Part shown: piece by piece, positions 7,885 through 16,753 of the stretch | Position numbering within the stretch: the stretch's first letter is position 1 | Layout: every line of letters begins with the position of its first letter | Assembly (NCBI GenBank): GCA_036556825.1 | Contig: DATBIR010000195.1 | Span: forward strand, 1-64,000 | Length of the DNA stretch: 64,000 bases | Direction: 5' to 3' | DNA from: JAJKJG01 sp036556825 | GTDB taxonomy: Bacteria > Pseudomonadota > Alphaproteobacteria > Rhizobiales > Beijerinckiaceae | Position numbers and translations under genes: made by a program | Notes under the pieces: model-generated | What the model was told of the DNA's origin: nothing | What the model saw: only the letters and a program-made list of their open reading frames with translations | Databases searched by the model: none

Positions 7885-8285
7885 GCTTGACCGCTCCGAT
7901 CTTGTCGGTCCGTGTCGCCAGTCACCAGCGCGAAGCGTTGGGTCAGCACGCTGCAAACTGCGGTTATGGTTACGCAAACCTCAACGGCAACGCCGGCACG
8001 CGGACAGCGCGCGTGTGATCGCCAGCATCTCGCGCCTTCGCCAAGCGCGGGTTAGACGCTGGAGCAGGACCAATTCAGATTGAATCGATCCTGCTCTCCT
8101 TCTCGTTGGGTCGCATAATCTTTTCGGCAAAGCGGTGCACACCCGGATCAAGTCCCGGATCAAGTCCGGGGCAAGCTTTTGCCGGATCATGCCTTATCCG
8201 CGGGCCCGTCGTTCGAATCCAGTTCTTGCACGGGCCGATGCTGGTGCCGACCACCGGTCGCGCGCGGCGCAGCCGCGGCGGGTGA
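7885..8285. other. Gene-free stretch
   Basis: There are no convincing coding frames in this 400-base stretch between the second protease and the lipoprotein gene. Its second half is occupied by a member of the palindromic repeat family (8062-8194). A short run GTTCGAATCC near 8210 recalls a tRNA T-loop, but no stem or cloverleaf surrounds it. Confidence 0.6.
8062..8194. repeat. Dispersed palindromic repeat, copy 1
   Basis: Module A is an inverted repeat with arms GAGCAGGA (8062-8069) and TCCTGCTC (8089-8096) enclosing ATTCAGATTGAAT. Module B follows in degraded form, with TTTTCGGCAAAGCGG, two copies of GGATCAAGTCC, and a closing GGATCATGCC. Related copies occur at 8943, 16227, 18598, 55400, 59925 and 61123. 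Confidence 0.65.
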
Positions 8286-8528
8286 TCACCCTTGGCGTAC
8301 GCGCTTGACGCGCTTGGCGCGGCGGACCCGGCGCTGCGGGACGCCCATCTGGCGGCTGACGCGCGGTCCGGTCACCGCGCCGGCAACGCCGCCAACCACC
8401 GCGCCACCAGGTCCGGCGACCGCGGCCCCCGCGACCGCGCCCACGCCGGCGCCGCCGACGCGTCGCTCTGTCGTTGTGCAGGATGTAAGCGCGAGGAGCG
8501 CGAAAGCCGCCCATGCAAGTTGCTTCAT
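8286..8528 (-). CDS. Small glycine-zipper lipoprotein
   Basis: This 80-residue protein starts at the ATG 8528..8526. A lipoprotein signal peptide ends in the lipobox LTSC (Cys17). It is followed by a glycine/alanine-rich segment with GAGVGAVAG and GGAVVGGVAGAV patterns typical of glycine-zipper (Gly_zipper/OmpA-like) lipoproteins, and by a very basic C-terminal tail of Arg/Lys/Val. A TTG start 10 codons upstream is possible but would place extra residues before the signal peptide. It is probably an outer- or inner-membrane-anchored small protein; function is unknown. Confidence 0.75.
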   Translation of the reverse strand: MKQLAWAAFALLALTSCTTTERRVGGAGVGAVAGAAVAGPGGAVVGGVAGAVTGPRVSRQMGVPQRRVRRAKRVKRVRQG

Positions 8529-9041
8529 CGATGCCTCCCAGGGACAGGCCTCAATCAACGCCCGCGAGCGGCCGAGGTTGCCGCCGCTCTTCCGTGGGCT
8601 CGGGCGACCTGATGGCGTAAGCGCCAGCGCCTCGCCGCGCCGGTCGTCCTCGGGTGCGCAGCGGATCGCAAAAACTCAAAGGGCGAGTGGACCTCCGATC
8701 CGCTCGCCCCTGGCGCTTTTGGTGTTGCCCCCGATCAAAGGGGACACGAGGGGCGGATCACCATCCACCCCTCTCGCCGCCGTCCATATCACGCGTGCCT
8801 GCCCTACTGAAGCCGGTCGTCGTGCGCCGCAGCATAACAGCGGCATCGCATAACGCGCGACACAGCAGCTGCTTCGCGCAGACACCATCGCTCCGAGGGA
8901 CGACCACCGCCGCGCTGTGCGGCGATGGCTGTTACGCCACCTAGAGCGGGATCGCTTCAGATTGAATCGGCCCCGCTCTGGTTCCTATCGTGCCGCATGA
9001 CCTTATTCGGCGAAGTGGTGACCACTTCGCCGGATCATGCG
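8529..9041. other. Gene-free stretch with hairpins and a repeat
   Basis: About 510 bases lack a supported gene. A hairpin with arms GGGCGAG (8681-8687) and CTCGCCC (8703-8709) is present without a clear U-tract. The right end is repeat copy 2 (8943-9041), which abuts the stop of the next minus-strand gene. Confidence 0.55.
8943..9041. repeat. Dispersed palindromic repeat, copy 2 (most complete)
   Basis: Module A has arms AGAGCGGG (8943-8950) and CCCGCTCT (8972-8979) around TCAGATTGAATC. Module B is a perfect palindrome of 12-base arms, CGGCGAAGTGGT and ACCACTTCGCCG (9008-9032), followed by GATCATGC. This copy serves as the reference for the family in this window. Confidence 0.75.
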
Positions 9042-9275
9042 CTAATGGCGGGCAGCCGAATGCTTGGTATTCGCGAGCCAGGTGTTGCGGCACACGAAGG
9101 CGGAGACCTCGTCGCCGCCGACACAGCGATCCGCTTGCGCGAGCTGCGACGGCTGCCGTTCCGGCCCCCTGACGCCTTCGCTGCGCAGGAAGCCGCCGGC
9201 AAGCCCGCCGAGAACCAGACCGGTCACGATCGTCAACGCCGGCCTGTGCATCGAATGGTGGAGCGGAGAACGCAT
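9042..9275 (-). CDS. Small single-pass membrane or secreted protein, unknown function
   Basis: This 77-residue protein starts at the ATG 9275..9273, preceded by a strong GGGAGG ribosome site 7 bases away, which decides the start over longer upstream frames. An uncleaved signal or transmembrane segment covers about residues 12-30 (TIVTGLVLGGLAGGFL). Two cysteines follow (in DRCVGG and FVCRN), and the tail NTWLANTKHSAARH is unusual. No family recognised. The palindromic repeat touches its stop codon. Confidence 0.65.
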   Translation of the reverse strand: MRSPLHHSMHRPALTIVTGLVLGGLAGGFLRSEGVRGPERQPSQLAQADRCVGGDEVSAFVCRNTWLANTKHSAARH

Positions 9276-9449
9276 AGAAACCTCCCGTCGCCCGGTGAGA
9301 CTGGGAGCAATCCTGCACAATGCGCCCCTTGCCGCGGTGCTCCAGCGCACATCATGCAAGCGGGGACGTCCTGCCGGCCGGCACGGCCGGCGAATGGCCC
9401 TCCCTCGGATCGTGAAGGTCGCCACCCGCTTCAGCTTCGGCCGGCGCTC

Positions 9450-10634
9450 TCAAATCGCCAGCGGGAAGCACGCCCGGATCTTCGTGCCCTTCTCGACCTC
9501 ATCCCGCTCGATGCGGCCATTGAGCTGCTGCACGAAGGCCTCGACCAGCCGCACGCCGAGGCTCCCTTTGCGCGGCGTCTGCTCGGAACGGGGCGGCATG
9601 CCACGGCCGTCATCCTCGACCACGATGCAGCCTTCACCGATGGCGGGATCGACCGAGAACGTCACGCGTATGGTGCCGCCTTTCTCGTCGAAGGCATATT
9701 TGAGGGAGTTGGTCACGAGCTCGTTGACGATCAGCCCGGCAGGTACGGCACGGTCGAGGGGAACATGCGTCTCGTCGGCCTGCACATCGATGATCACGCT
9801 TTCCCGGTACGGATTGATGTTGGCGCAGAGGGCGTGCAGGTAATCGGCAAAATCAACGGCGCCGGCGCCTTCGCGCATGATGAGTTGGTCGTGAGCGAGC
9901 GCGATCGCGTGCACCCGGTCCATTACACTGACGAACCGCTCGCGGCCGTCATCAGTCGTCGCGTGGCGGCGCTGCAGGGCAAGGAAAGACAGGATCACCT
10001 GAAAATTGTTTTTAACGCGATGCTGCAATTCGCGCAGCACGACCTCGTGATTGGTCTTGGCCTGCGTGTGCTCGGCGGCGGCAGCGGCCAGCTTGCGCTC
10101 GAGGGTCTGACGCTGCAAGGCGACGCCCACCAGGTTGGCGAAGGCGGTCATGAAGCCGATATCCGCCTCGTCGAATCGGCGCGGATGATGCGCGTCGACC
10201 TCGAGCACGCCCCAGGTCTGGCCGTCGATCAGGATCGGCACGTTGGCGACGCTGACGATGCCGTGCTCGGCGAGAAGATCAGACAGCCGGAATTCGGGAT
10301 CGTTGGGCAGATCCTCGATAACAACCGGCGCGGCGGTCTGGAGCGCCCGCCCCGGGGGCGAGGCGTGGTCGATGGCGAGCGTCGCGTGGCCGACCACGCC
10401 GGGCTTCCAGCCGACGCCGGCCTCGATGAGGAGGTCGCCATGATCGGGACGATAGCGCATGATCTTGACGTGGCCGATATGCGTGAGGCCGGAGACCTGG
10501 GCGGCCGCATACTGCATGACACGCTCCTGCGGCATGATCCCGCCAGCGACACGGGAAAACGCGGCGAGGGCGCGTTGATAATGCAGCAGGCGCTGGAGCT
10601 TGGCCTCTGGATCTGAAGTCGGTTTTTTGGACAT
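9450..10634 (-). CDS. GAF-domain sensor histidine kinase of the HisKA_2/HWE type
   Basis: This is a soluble 394-residue kinase. A GAF domain spans about residues 25-175 (with GVLEVDAHHPRRF), then a coiled linker. The H-box RELQHRVKNNFQVI holds phosphoacceptor His205, typical of HisKA_2 kinases. The ATPase domain contains NELVTNSLKYAF and DDGRGMP. There are no transmembrane segments, so the signal is cytoplasmic. Kinases of this class often act in general stress (PhyR/EcfG) or light signalling in alphaproteobacteria. No response regulator is adjacent, so the partner is unknown. Confidence 0.9.
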   Translation of the reverse strand: MSKKPTSDPEAKLQRLLHYQRALAAFSRVAGGIMPQERVMQYAAAQVSGLTHIGHVKIMRYRPDHGDLLIEAGVGWKPGVVGHATLAIDHASPPGRALQTAAPVVIEDLPNDPEFRLSDLLAEHGIVSVANVPILIDGQTWGVLEVDAHHPRRFDEADIGFMTAFANLVGVALQRQTLERKLAAAAAEHTQAKTNHEVVLRELQHRVKNNFQVILSFLALQRRHATTDDGRERFVSVMDRVHAIALAHDQLIMREGAGAVDFADYLHALCANINPYRESVIIDVQADETHVPLDRAVPAGLIVNELVTNSLKYAFDEKGGTIRVTFSVDPAIGEGCIVVEDDGRGMPPRSEQTPRKGSLGVRLVEAFVQQLNGRIERDEVEKGTKIRACFPLAI

Positions 10635-10790
10635 TTGGAACGGAAGAAGGTCCGGACGACGTTAGAGGCGAGGATCGGCGCCCGCAACATCGCACTGGCC
10701 GATAGCGGCTCGTTGCGGCCGGGGCAGGTGATCGCTCGAGGCCCAGTAAGAGGTGCAACCTTACGTTAATTGACTCGTTTTAGGAGATTA

Positions 10791-10805
10791 GAACAAAATA
10801 GGAAC
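10791..10805. promoter_or_regulatory. LexA (SOS) operator, GAAC-N7-GAAC
   Basis: The sequence GAAC AAAATAG GAAC is an exact match to the alphaproteobacterial LexA box (GTTC-N7-GTTC read on the other strand). It lies 29 bases upstream of the imuA start, in position to block its promoter, and the downstream genes are the classic SOS-induced mutagenesis cassette of this phylum. Confidence 0.9.
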
Positions 10806-10834
10806 ATCACTGATTGTGGAGCTTTGGGCAAGGT

Positions 10835-11560
10835 ATGATGCATGCCGGGCGCGATCCTGTTGTGGCCGAGCTGCGCGAGCGCCTTGACCGGCTCGCGTCC
10901 AGCCGCCGGAGATGCGGCGTGCTGCCATTCGGTATCGGCCAGATCGATCGCCGCCTTCCCGGCGGCGGCTTGCCCCTGGGGGCGCTGCACGAGGTGGCGC
11001 AGGCCGGGCCGGCCCACGCCTATGGCGCCCTGGCGACGCTGTTCATCGCCGGCGTTGCGGCGCGTCTCAGAGGACCGGTGCTGTGGTGCCTGTCATCCCG
11101 CGATCTGTTCGCACCGGGTCTCGCGGCGGTCGGCCTTCATCCCGATCGCGTCATCTATGCCGAAACCGGCAACGACGCCGATGTCCTGCCTGTCATGGAA
11201 GAGGGGCTTCGCCACCAGGGCCTTGCCGCCGTCGTCGGCGAGGTCGCCAGAACTGGGCTCAAGACAACGCGGCGTCTTCATCTTGCGGCCGAGAAGAGCG
11301 GCTGCATGGCTCTGTTGCTGCAGCGCTGGGGCAACGCGGCCGAGAACCGCGGCAGCGCCGCCGTGACGCGCTGGCGGATCGCGCCGCATCCCTCGCGCGA
11401 GCATCCCATCCCGGGCGTCGGGCGGGCACGCTGGCATCTGGAGCTCGTGCGGGTCCGCGGCGGTGAGCCGGCATCATGGATCGTGGAGGCTTGTGATGAG
11501 AAGGGTCGTCTCGCTTTTTCTCCCGACATGGCCGACGGATCGCATCCGCAGACGCACTGA
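10835..11560 (+). CDS. imuA: ImuA, RecA-like subunit of the SOS mutasome
   Basis: ImuA is a RecA/SulA-related protein that acts with ImuB and DnaE2 in damage-induced mutagenesis. The 241-residue product begins at the ATG 10835 (a second ATG follows at 10838), with GGGCAAGG as a loose ribosome site. It shows the family core: GIGQIDRRLPGGGLPLGALHE near the N-terminus, LWCLSSRDLFAPGLAA in the middle, and ARWHLELVRVRGGEPASW near the end. The end of the gene overlaps imuB by 65 bases. A perfect LexA box precedes it, so the operon should be SOS-inducible. Confidence 0.93.
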   Translation: MMHAGRDPVVAELRERLDRLASSRRRCGVLPFGIGQIDRRLPGGGLPLGALHEVAQAGPAHAYGALATLFIAGVAARLRGPVLWCLSSRDLFAPGLAAVGLHPDRVIYAETGNDADVLPVMEEGLRHQGLAAVVGEVARTGLKTTRRLHLAAEKSGCMALLLQRWGNAAENRGSAAVTRWRIAPHPSREHPIPGVGRARWHLELVRVRGGEPASWIVEACDEKGRLAFSPDMADGSHPQTH

Positions 11561-12974
11561 CCTCGACCGCGACAAGCCGCTCGTCACGGTCATCAAGCAG
11601 GGAGCCCGGCGCGTCCTTGCGGCCGTCGACGATGCAGCTCGCCGTCATGGCCTCAAGCCCGGCATGACGGTTGCCGACGCGCAGACATTCGTTCCCGACC
11701 TTAAGGTCATGGACGCCGATCCGGCCGCAGACGATGCCGCGCTTGCCAGGCTCGCCGGCTGGGCCGTGCGGCGCTACAGCCCGATCGTCTCTCCCGATCC
11801 GCCCGACGGAATCCTGATCGACAGCACCGGCTGCGAGCATCTGTTCGGCGGCGAGCCCACCATGCTGGCCGACATGCATGCATCGCTCAGCCAGGGCGGG
11901 ATTGCAGTTCGTGCCGCGGTCGCGGACACGCCCGGCGCTGCCTACGCCGTGGCGAGGATACTCGCCGATCCGATCAGGATCGTTGGTCAAGGCGGGACGG
12001 AACAGGCCTTGCGGCCCTTGCCGGTGACGGCGCTTCGCTTGCCGCAGGAGGTCGCCGCAGGACTGTTCGACCTCGGCTTCAGAGAAATCGGCCAGGTGCT
12101 CGACTCGCCGCGTTCGGCCCTTGCGGTGCGGTTCGGAACCGTGATCGGCCAAAAACTTGCCTGGGCGTTGGGCGCGACACCGGAGCTGGTCGCCCCCTAT
12201 GTGCCGGAAAACCTGCCGCGCCAGCGGCTCGTATTTGCCGAGCCGCTGGCCAGCCCGGCGAGCCTGGAGCGCGCCGCGCGCGACTTAACGAAGCAGATCG
12301 CCACCGATCTCGAGCGGCGCGCAATGGGCGCACGCTGTCTCGATCTTCTGTTCGAGCGCGTCGACAACACCATTCAGGCGATCCGGGTCGGTCTTGCGCA
12401 AGCCTCACGCAACCCGGATCACCTGATGCGGCTGTTGCACGGGCGCCTCGAGACCATCGATCCCGGTTTCGGGATCGATGCCGCCTCCCTGATCGCCGCG
12501 CAGGTGGAACCTTTGCCGTCGCAGCAGATCGCCAGCGTTCTGAGCGACATTGTTCCGGAAAGCGACATGTCCGAGCTTGTCGACCGGCTCTCATGCCTGC
12601 CGGCCGTGCGGCAGGTAATTCGCTTCGCGCCCGTCGAGAGCGATCTTCCGCAACGCTCCGTGCAACGGCTTCAGGCGCTTGCACCACCGGCCGGGCAGAC
12701 ATGGCCGGCCTGGCCGCGCCCGGCCCGACTGATCGATCCCCCGGAGTTGATCACCGCAATCCCGCCCGACGCGCCAAACATGTTCGTGTGGCGCGGACAT
12801 GCGCACCGCATCTGCAAGCGCGACGGCCCCGAGCGCATTCATGGCGAGTGGTGGCAGTCGCCCCGGGAAGTGGCTGCGACCTGCGATTACTACCGGGTCG
12901 AGGACGAGACGGGCGCACAGTTCTGGATCGTCCACAGCAGCGACGCATGGCATGTGCAGGGGCTCTTCGGATGA
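11496..12974 (+). CDS. imuB: ImuB, Y-family polymerase-like mutasome subunit
   Basis: ImuB is a catalytically inactive relative of Y-family DNA polymerases that bridges the beta clamp and DnaE2. The 492-residue protein starts at the ATG 11496 with MRRVVSLFLPTWPTDR, the usual ImuB beginning, after a GAGG site. The stretch where active Y-family enzymes hold a metal-binding Asp reads LFLPTWPTD, consistent with lost activity. Palm/finger-like segments (GILIDSTGCEHLFGGE) and a little-finger-like region are recognisable. It overlaps imuA by 65 bases and dnaE2 by 4 bases, so the three genes form one tightly coupled operon. Confidence 0.93.
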   Translation: MRRVVSLFLPTWPTDRIRRRTDLDRDKPLVTVIKQGARRVLAAVDDAARRHGLKPGMTVADAQTFVPDLKVMDADPAADDAALARLAGWAVRRYSPIVSPDPPDGILIDSTGCEHLFGGEPTMLADMHASLSQGGIAVRAAVADTPGAAYAVARILADPIRIVGQGGTEQALRPLPVTALRLPQEVAAGLFDLGFREIGQVLDSPRSALAVRFGTVIGQKLAWALGATPELVAPYVPENLPRQRLVFAEPLASPASLERAARDLTKQIATDLERRAMGARCLDLLFERVDNTIQAIRVGLAQASRNPDHLMRLLHGRLETIDPGFGIDAASLIAAQVEPLPSQQIASVLSDIVPESDMSELVDRLSCLPAVRQVIRFAPVESDLPQRSVQRLQALAPPAGQTWPAWPRPARLIDPPELITAIPPDAPNMFVWRGHAHRICKRDGPERIHGEWWQSPREVAATCDYYRVEDETGAQFWIVHSSDAWHVQGLFG

Positions 12975-15900
12975 GCTTTTATGCGGAGCTTCAGGTCACC
13001 ACCAATTTCAGCTTCCTGCGCGGCGCCTCGCATCCGGAAGAGTTTTTCGCGCAGGCGCGCGCGCTCGGTCTTCCGGCCATCGGCGTCACCGATCGCAACT
13101 CGCTTGCGGGAATCGTGCGCGCGCACCAGGCCGCCGAGAGCGCCGGTGTCCGCCTGGTCGTCGGGTGCCGCCTCGACCTCGAGGATGGCATCTCGGTTCT
13201 CGTCTATCCCACGGATCTTCCGGCCTACAGCCGCCTGTGCCGGCTGCTTTCGATCGGCAAGCAGCGCGCCGGCAAGGGCGCCTGCCGACTCGCCTGGAAT
13301 GATCTCCGCGAATGGGGCGACGGGTTGCTTGCGATGCTCCTGCCCGACGCACCCGACGCGGCCTTGAGCGGCTGGCTCGACCGTCTCAAGGACACCTTTG
13401 CGGACCGCGCCTATCTCGGCCTTTCCCATCGCTACCGGCCGAATGAAGCCCTGCGCCTGCATGGCCTGTGCGAAATGGCGCGGGCCGCGCGCGTTGCGAC
13501 GGTCGCGACCAACGATGTGCTCTATCACGTTGAGGAGCGGCGCATCCTGCAGGATGTCGTCACCTGCATTCGCGAAAAATGCACGATCGACCAGCTCGGC
13601 TTCCGGCGGCAACGCTTTGCCGAGCGCCACCTCAAAAGTCCTGAAGAGATGGCGGCGCTGTTCCAGGGCCACCCCGACGCTCTGGCTCGCACGGCGGAGA
13701 TCGTCGAGCGCTGCACCTTCAAGATCACTGAGCTCAAATATCAATACCCGACCGAAGCCAACATTCCGGGAATGACGGCTCAACAGGCTCTCGAGAAGCT
13801 CACATTCGAAGGTGCAGAGCGGCGCTATCCGGGCGGCGTTCCTGCAAAGGTGCAGGAGCAATTGCGCGAGGAACTCGACCTGATCGGCGAGCTCGATTAC
13901 GCGCCGTATTTCCTGACGGTGCACAGCATCGTCGCCTTTGCCAGGTCCAAGGACATCTTGTGTCAGGGGCGCGGCAGCGCCGCCAACAGCGCCGTGTGCT
14001 TCGTGCTCGGCATCACGAGCATCGATCCGGACAACAGCAAGCTCCTGTTCGGCCGCTTCATCTCACGCGATCGCAACGAGCCGCCGGACATCGACGTCGA
14101 TTTCGATCACCAGCGCCGGGAAGAGGTGATCCAATGGATCTTCGACACCTACGGACGCCACCGTGCGGCGATCGTCGCAACCGTCATCACCTACCACGCC
14201 CGCGGCGCCGTGCGCGAAGTCGGCAAGGCCCTCGGTCTCTCGGAGGACGTGACTGGCGCGCTCGCGGGCCTCGCCTGGGCCTGGAGCGAGGAAGGCATCC
14301 AGGAGGAGCATGCCCGCGCCTTGAATCTCAATCTCGCGGACTGGCGCCTGCAGCTCACGCTTAAGCTCGCCCGCGGCCTGATGGGTTTCCCGCGCCACCT
14401 CTCACAGCATACGGGAGGTTTCGTCCTGACCCTCGGCCGTCTCGACGATCTGGTGCCGATCGAGCCTGCGGCCATGGAGAAGCGGCAGGTGATCGAATGG
14501 AACAAGGATGATCTCGATCTCGTCGGCATGATGAAGGTCGACGTGCTCGGCCTCGGCATGCTCGGTTGCATGCACCGCGCATTCGGCCTGCTCGCCAGAC
14601 ACAAGGGCATCAGCCACGACCTGGCGAGCATTCCCGATGAGAGCCCCGTCTACGATATGATCGAAAAGGCCGACACGATCGGTGTATTCCAGATCGAATC
14701 GCGCGCCCAGCAATCCATGCTGCCGCGCCACAGGCCGAGAAATCATCGCGACCTGACCATCCAGGTCGCAATCGTGCGGCCTGGCCCGATTCAGGGCGAC
14801 ATGGTGCATCCCTATCTGCGCCGGCGCGAGGGGCTGGAGAAGCCACATTACCCAACCCCTGAATTCGAGGATGTGCTCGGCGATACGCTCGGCGTGCCAC
14901 TGTTCCAGGAACAGGCCATGTCGCTCGCCATCAAATGCGCAGGCTTCACCGCGTCCGAAGCAGATGCGCTGCGCCGCTCCATGGCGACGTTCAAGGTGAC
15001 CGGCGGCGTCTTCCACTTCAAGGCCAAGTTCGTCGAGGGCATGGTCGAGCGCGGCTATGAGCGCGATTTCGCCGAGCGCTGCTTCCGCATGATCGAAGGA
15101 TTCGGCAGCTACGGCTTTCCCGAATCCCATGCCGCATCCTTCGCCAAGATCGCTTACGCGTCGAGCTGGGTGAAATGCCGCCACCCGGACGTCTTCCTGT
15201 GTGCCCTGCTCAACAGCCAGCCGATGGGTTTTTACGCCGCCGCGCAGCTCGTGCGCGACGCCGTCGCCCACGGCGTCGAGGTCCGCTGGGTGGACGTCAA
15301 CCATTCGGACTGGGATTGCACGCTCGAACGCATCTCGTTCGACCGCTTCGCCGTGCGGCTGGGACTGCGCATGATCAGAGGTTTCAGCGAGAATGTCGCC
15401 GAACGCCTCGTCGGAGCCCGCGGCGAGCTCGCTTTCTCGAATATCGAGACGCTTTGGTGCAAGACCGGGCTCAGGACTGCCGTGCTGAGGCGCCTCGCTG
15501 CCGCCGATGCCTTGCGCTCGCTACGCCTCAACCGCCGCCAGGCGCTGTGGACCATCGGTCGCCTGCGGGACGACCCCCTGCCGTTATTCGCGGCGGCCGA
15601 CCTGCGCGACAACACGCTCGTCCCGGAGATCAGAGAAAGCCCGGTCGCGCTCGCGCCAATGCCGCTTGGCGCCGAGGTTGTGTCCGATTATCGCCATGTC
15701 GGGCTCACGCTGCGGCCCCATCCGGTCGCCTTCCTGCGCGCCGATCTCGCGCGGACCGGCTATCGTCCTGCGTCCGATCTCATGTTTGCGGATAACCGCG
15801 AACATATCTCCATCGCCGGCCTTGTCCTCGTGCGGCAACGGCCCGGCTCGGCCAAAGGCGTCCTGTTCATCACTCTCGAGGACGAGCTCGGCACCGCCAA

Positions 15901-16228
15901 TCTCGTGGTGTGGCCGTCGCTGTTCGAGAAGAGCCGCCGCACCATCCTGACCGCCAGCCTGCTCGGCTGCGAAGGCGAGGTGCAGCGTGTCGGCGAGGTG
16001 ATCCACCTCGTCGCCCGCCGGGTCTTCGACCTGTCGCATCTCCTGCGCCGGGTCGGCGACCGCGACGTGGCGTTCGCGTTGCCGGCCGGCCGCGGCGATG
16101 AAGCAAAACGCGGCAGCAGTGCCGACCCGCGCGAGGCAAACGCGCTCGGCCGCCGCCCGCGCGACATCTACACGCCGGACATCCGCCGCGACGCCGGCAT
16201 CAGGCTGAAGCCAAGGAATTTTCGCTAG
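12971..16228 (+). CDS. dnaE2: Error-prone DNA polymerase III alpha subunit DnaE2
   Basis: DnaE2 is the C-family polymerase that carries out translesion synthesis in the ImuA-ImuB-DnaE2 system. The 1085-residue protein has an N-terminal PHP domain (YAELQVTTNFSFLRGAS; GVTDRNSLAGIVRAH), the palm motif PPDIDVDFDH with catalytic Asp375 and Asp377, fingers and thumb regions (PGPIQGDMVHPYL; LFQEQAMSLA), and an OB-fold near residues 940-1020. The ATG 12971 overlaps the imuB stop (ATGA) and gives the canonical N-terminus; a longer frame reaching back into imuB is not used. Length is normal. A palindromic repeat follows directly after the stop. Confidence 0.96.
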   Translation: MSFYAELQVTTNFSFLRGASHPEEFFAQARALGLPAIGVTDRNSLAGIVRAHQAAESAGVRLVVGCRLDLEDGISVLVYPTDLPAYSRLCRLLSIGKQRAGKGACRLAWNDLREWGDGLLAMLLPDAPDAALSGWLDRLKDTFADRAYLGLSHRYRPNEALRLHGLCEMARAARVATVATNDVLYHVEERRILQDVVTCIREKCTIDQLGFRRQRFAERHLKSPEEMAALFQGHPDALARTAEIVERCTFKITELKYQYPTEANIPGMTAQQALEKLTFEGAERRYPGGVPAKVQEQLREELDLIGELDYAPYFLTVHSIVAFARSKDILCQGRGSAANSAVCFVLGITSIDPDNSKLLFGRFISRDRNEPPDIDVDFDHQRREEVIQWIFDTYGRHRAAIVATVITYHARGAVREVGKALGLSEDVTGALAGLAWAWSEEGIQEEHARALNLNLADWRLQLTLKLARGLMGFPRHLSQHTGGFVLTLGRLDDLVPIEPAAMEKRQVIEWNKDDLDLVGMMKVDVLGLGMLGCMHRAFGLLARHKGISHDLASIPDESPVYDMIEKADTIGVFQIESRAQQSMLPRHRPRNHRDLTIQVAIVRPGPIQGDMVHPYLRRREGLEKPHYPTPEFEDVLGDTLGVPLFQEQAMSLAIKCAGFTASEADALRRSMATFKVTGGVFHFKAKFVEGMVERGYERDFAERCFRMIEGFGSYGFPESHAASFAKIAYASSWVKCRHPDVFLCALLNSQPMGFYAAAQLVRDAVAHGVEVRWVDVNHSDWDCTLERISFDRFAVRLGLRMIRGFSENVAERLVGARGELAFSNIETLWCKTGLRTAVLRRLAAADALRSLRLNRRQALWTIGRLRDDPLPLFAAADLRDNTLVPEIRESPVALAPMPLGAEVVSDYRHVGLTLRPHPVAFLRADLARTGYRPASDLMFADNREHISIAGLVLVRQRPGSAKGVLFITLEDELGTANLVVWPSLFEKSRRTILTASLLGCEGEVQRVGEVIHLVARRVFDLSHLLRRVGDRDVAFALPAGRGDEAKRGSSADPREANALGRRPRDIYTPDIRRDAGIRLKPRNFR

Positions 16229-16278
16229 AGCGCGATCGCTTCATACGAAGGGGTGTCCACTTCGCCAGATCATGCTCT
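16227..16278. repeat. Dispersed palindromic repeat, copy 3 (short)
   Basis: This compact copy starts within the dnaE2 stop codon. It has outer arms AGAGC (16227) and GCTCT (to 16278), with module A remnant GATCGCTTCA and half of module B (CCACTTCGCCAGATCATGC). Confidence 0.55.
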
Positions 16279-16356
16279 ATCGTGGGCCGGCGGACCAAAA
16301 AGGGCCCGCGCGCCGGCCGTCGGGCTTCCCCGACCGGCACCGAGTGGAGGACCCAT

Positions 16357-16575
16357 ATGCCCGAGAGCGTCTACAAGGTGATCGAACTCGTCGGTACGAG
16401 CACGGAGTCGTGGGAGAGAGCGGCGCGCGCCGCCGTCGAGCGCGCCTCCGAGTCCCTGCGCGACCTGCGCATCGCCGAGGTCGTCGAGCAGGACATCCAG
16501 ATCGAAGAAGGCCGCATCATCGCCTACCGGGCGAAGGTGAAGCTGTCCTTCAAATACGAGAAAGAAAGCGATTGA
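16357..16575 (+). CDS. Dodecin, flavin-binding storage protein
   Basis: Dodecins are about 70-residue proteins that assemble into 12-subunit shells and store flavins. The 72-residue product begins at the ATG 16357 (MPESVYKVIELVGTS), has the single-helix/three-strand pattern and the family segments STESWERAARAAVERAS and LRIAEVVEQD, and ends with YRAKVKLSFKYE. The upstream frame (to 16282) is rejected because it adds 25 basic residues not found in the family. A GGAGG site lies 9 bases before the ATG. The gene stands alone; expected role is flavin sequestration and protection from flavin photochemistry. Confidence 0.92.
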   Translation: MPESVYKVIELVGTSTESWERAARAAVERASESLRDLRIAEVVEQDIQIEEGRIIAYRAKVKLSFKYEKESD

Positions 16576-16753
16576 GAGGACACCTCCCGGATGAGGGAGG
16601 AGGCCGAGCCGGCCGCCGGATCGGGCCGACGGCGCGCCCGACGATAGACTCCGCCGACCGGGTGAGGGTGGCACCGCCAACCTGCAAGTTTGCGTTTCTC
16701 TCTCACCCGGGCCCACGGCGCCACTGGACCTCTCCCTCTTCGGGACATGCGGG

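Noticed and set aside
8205..8225. Possible tRNA T-arm (GTTCGAATCC)
   Set aside because: No pairing stem on either side, and no acceptor, D or anticodon arms are found within 80 bases.
12593..12970. N-terminal extension of dnaE2 back into imuB
   Set aside because: The extension is arginine-rich and out of frame with imuB; the ATG at 12971 gives the family N-terminus and the usual ATGA coupling.
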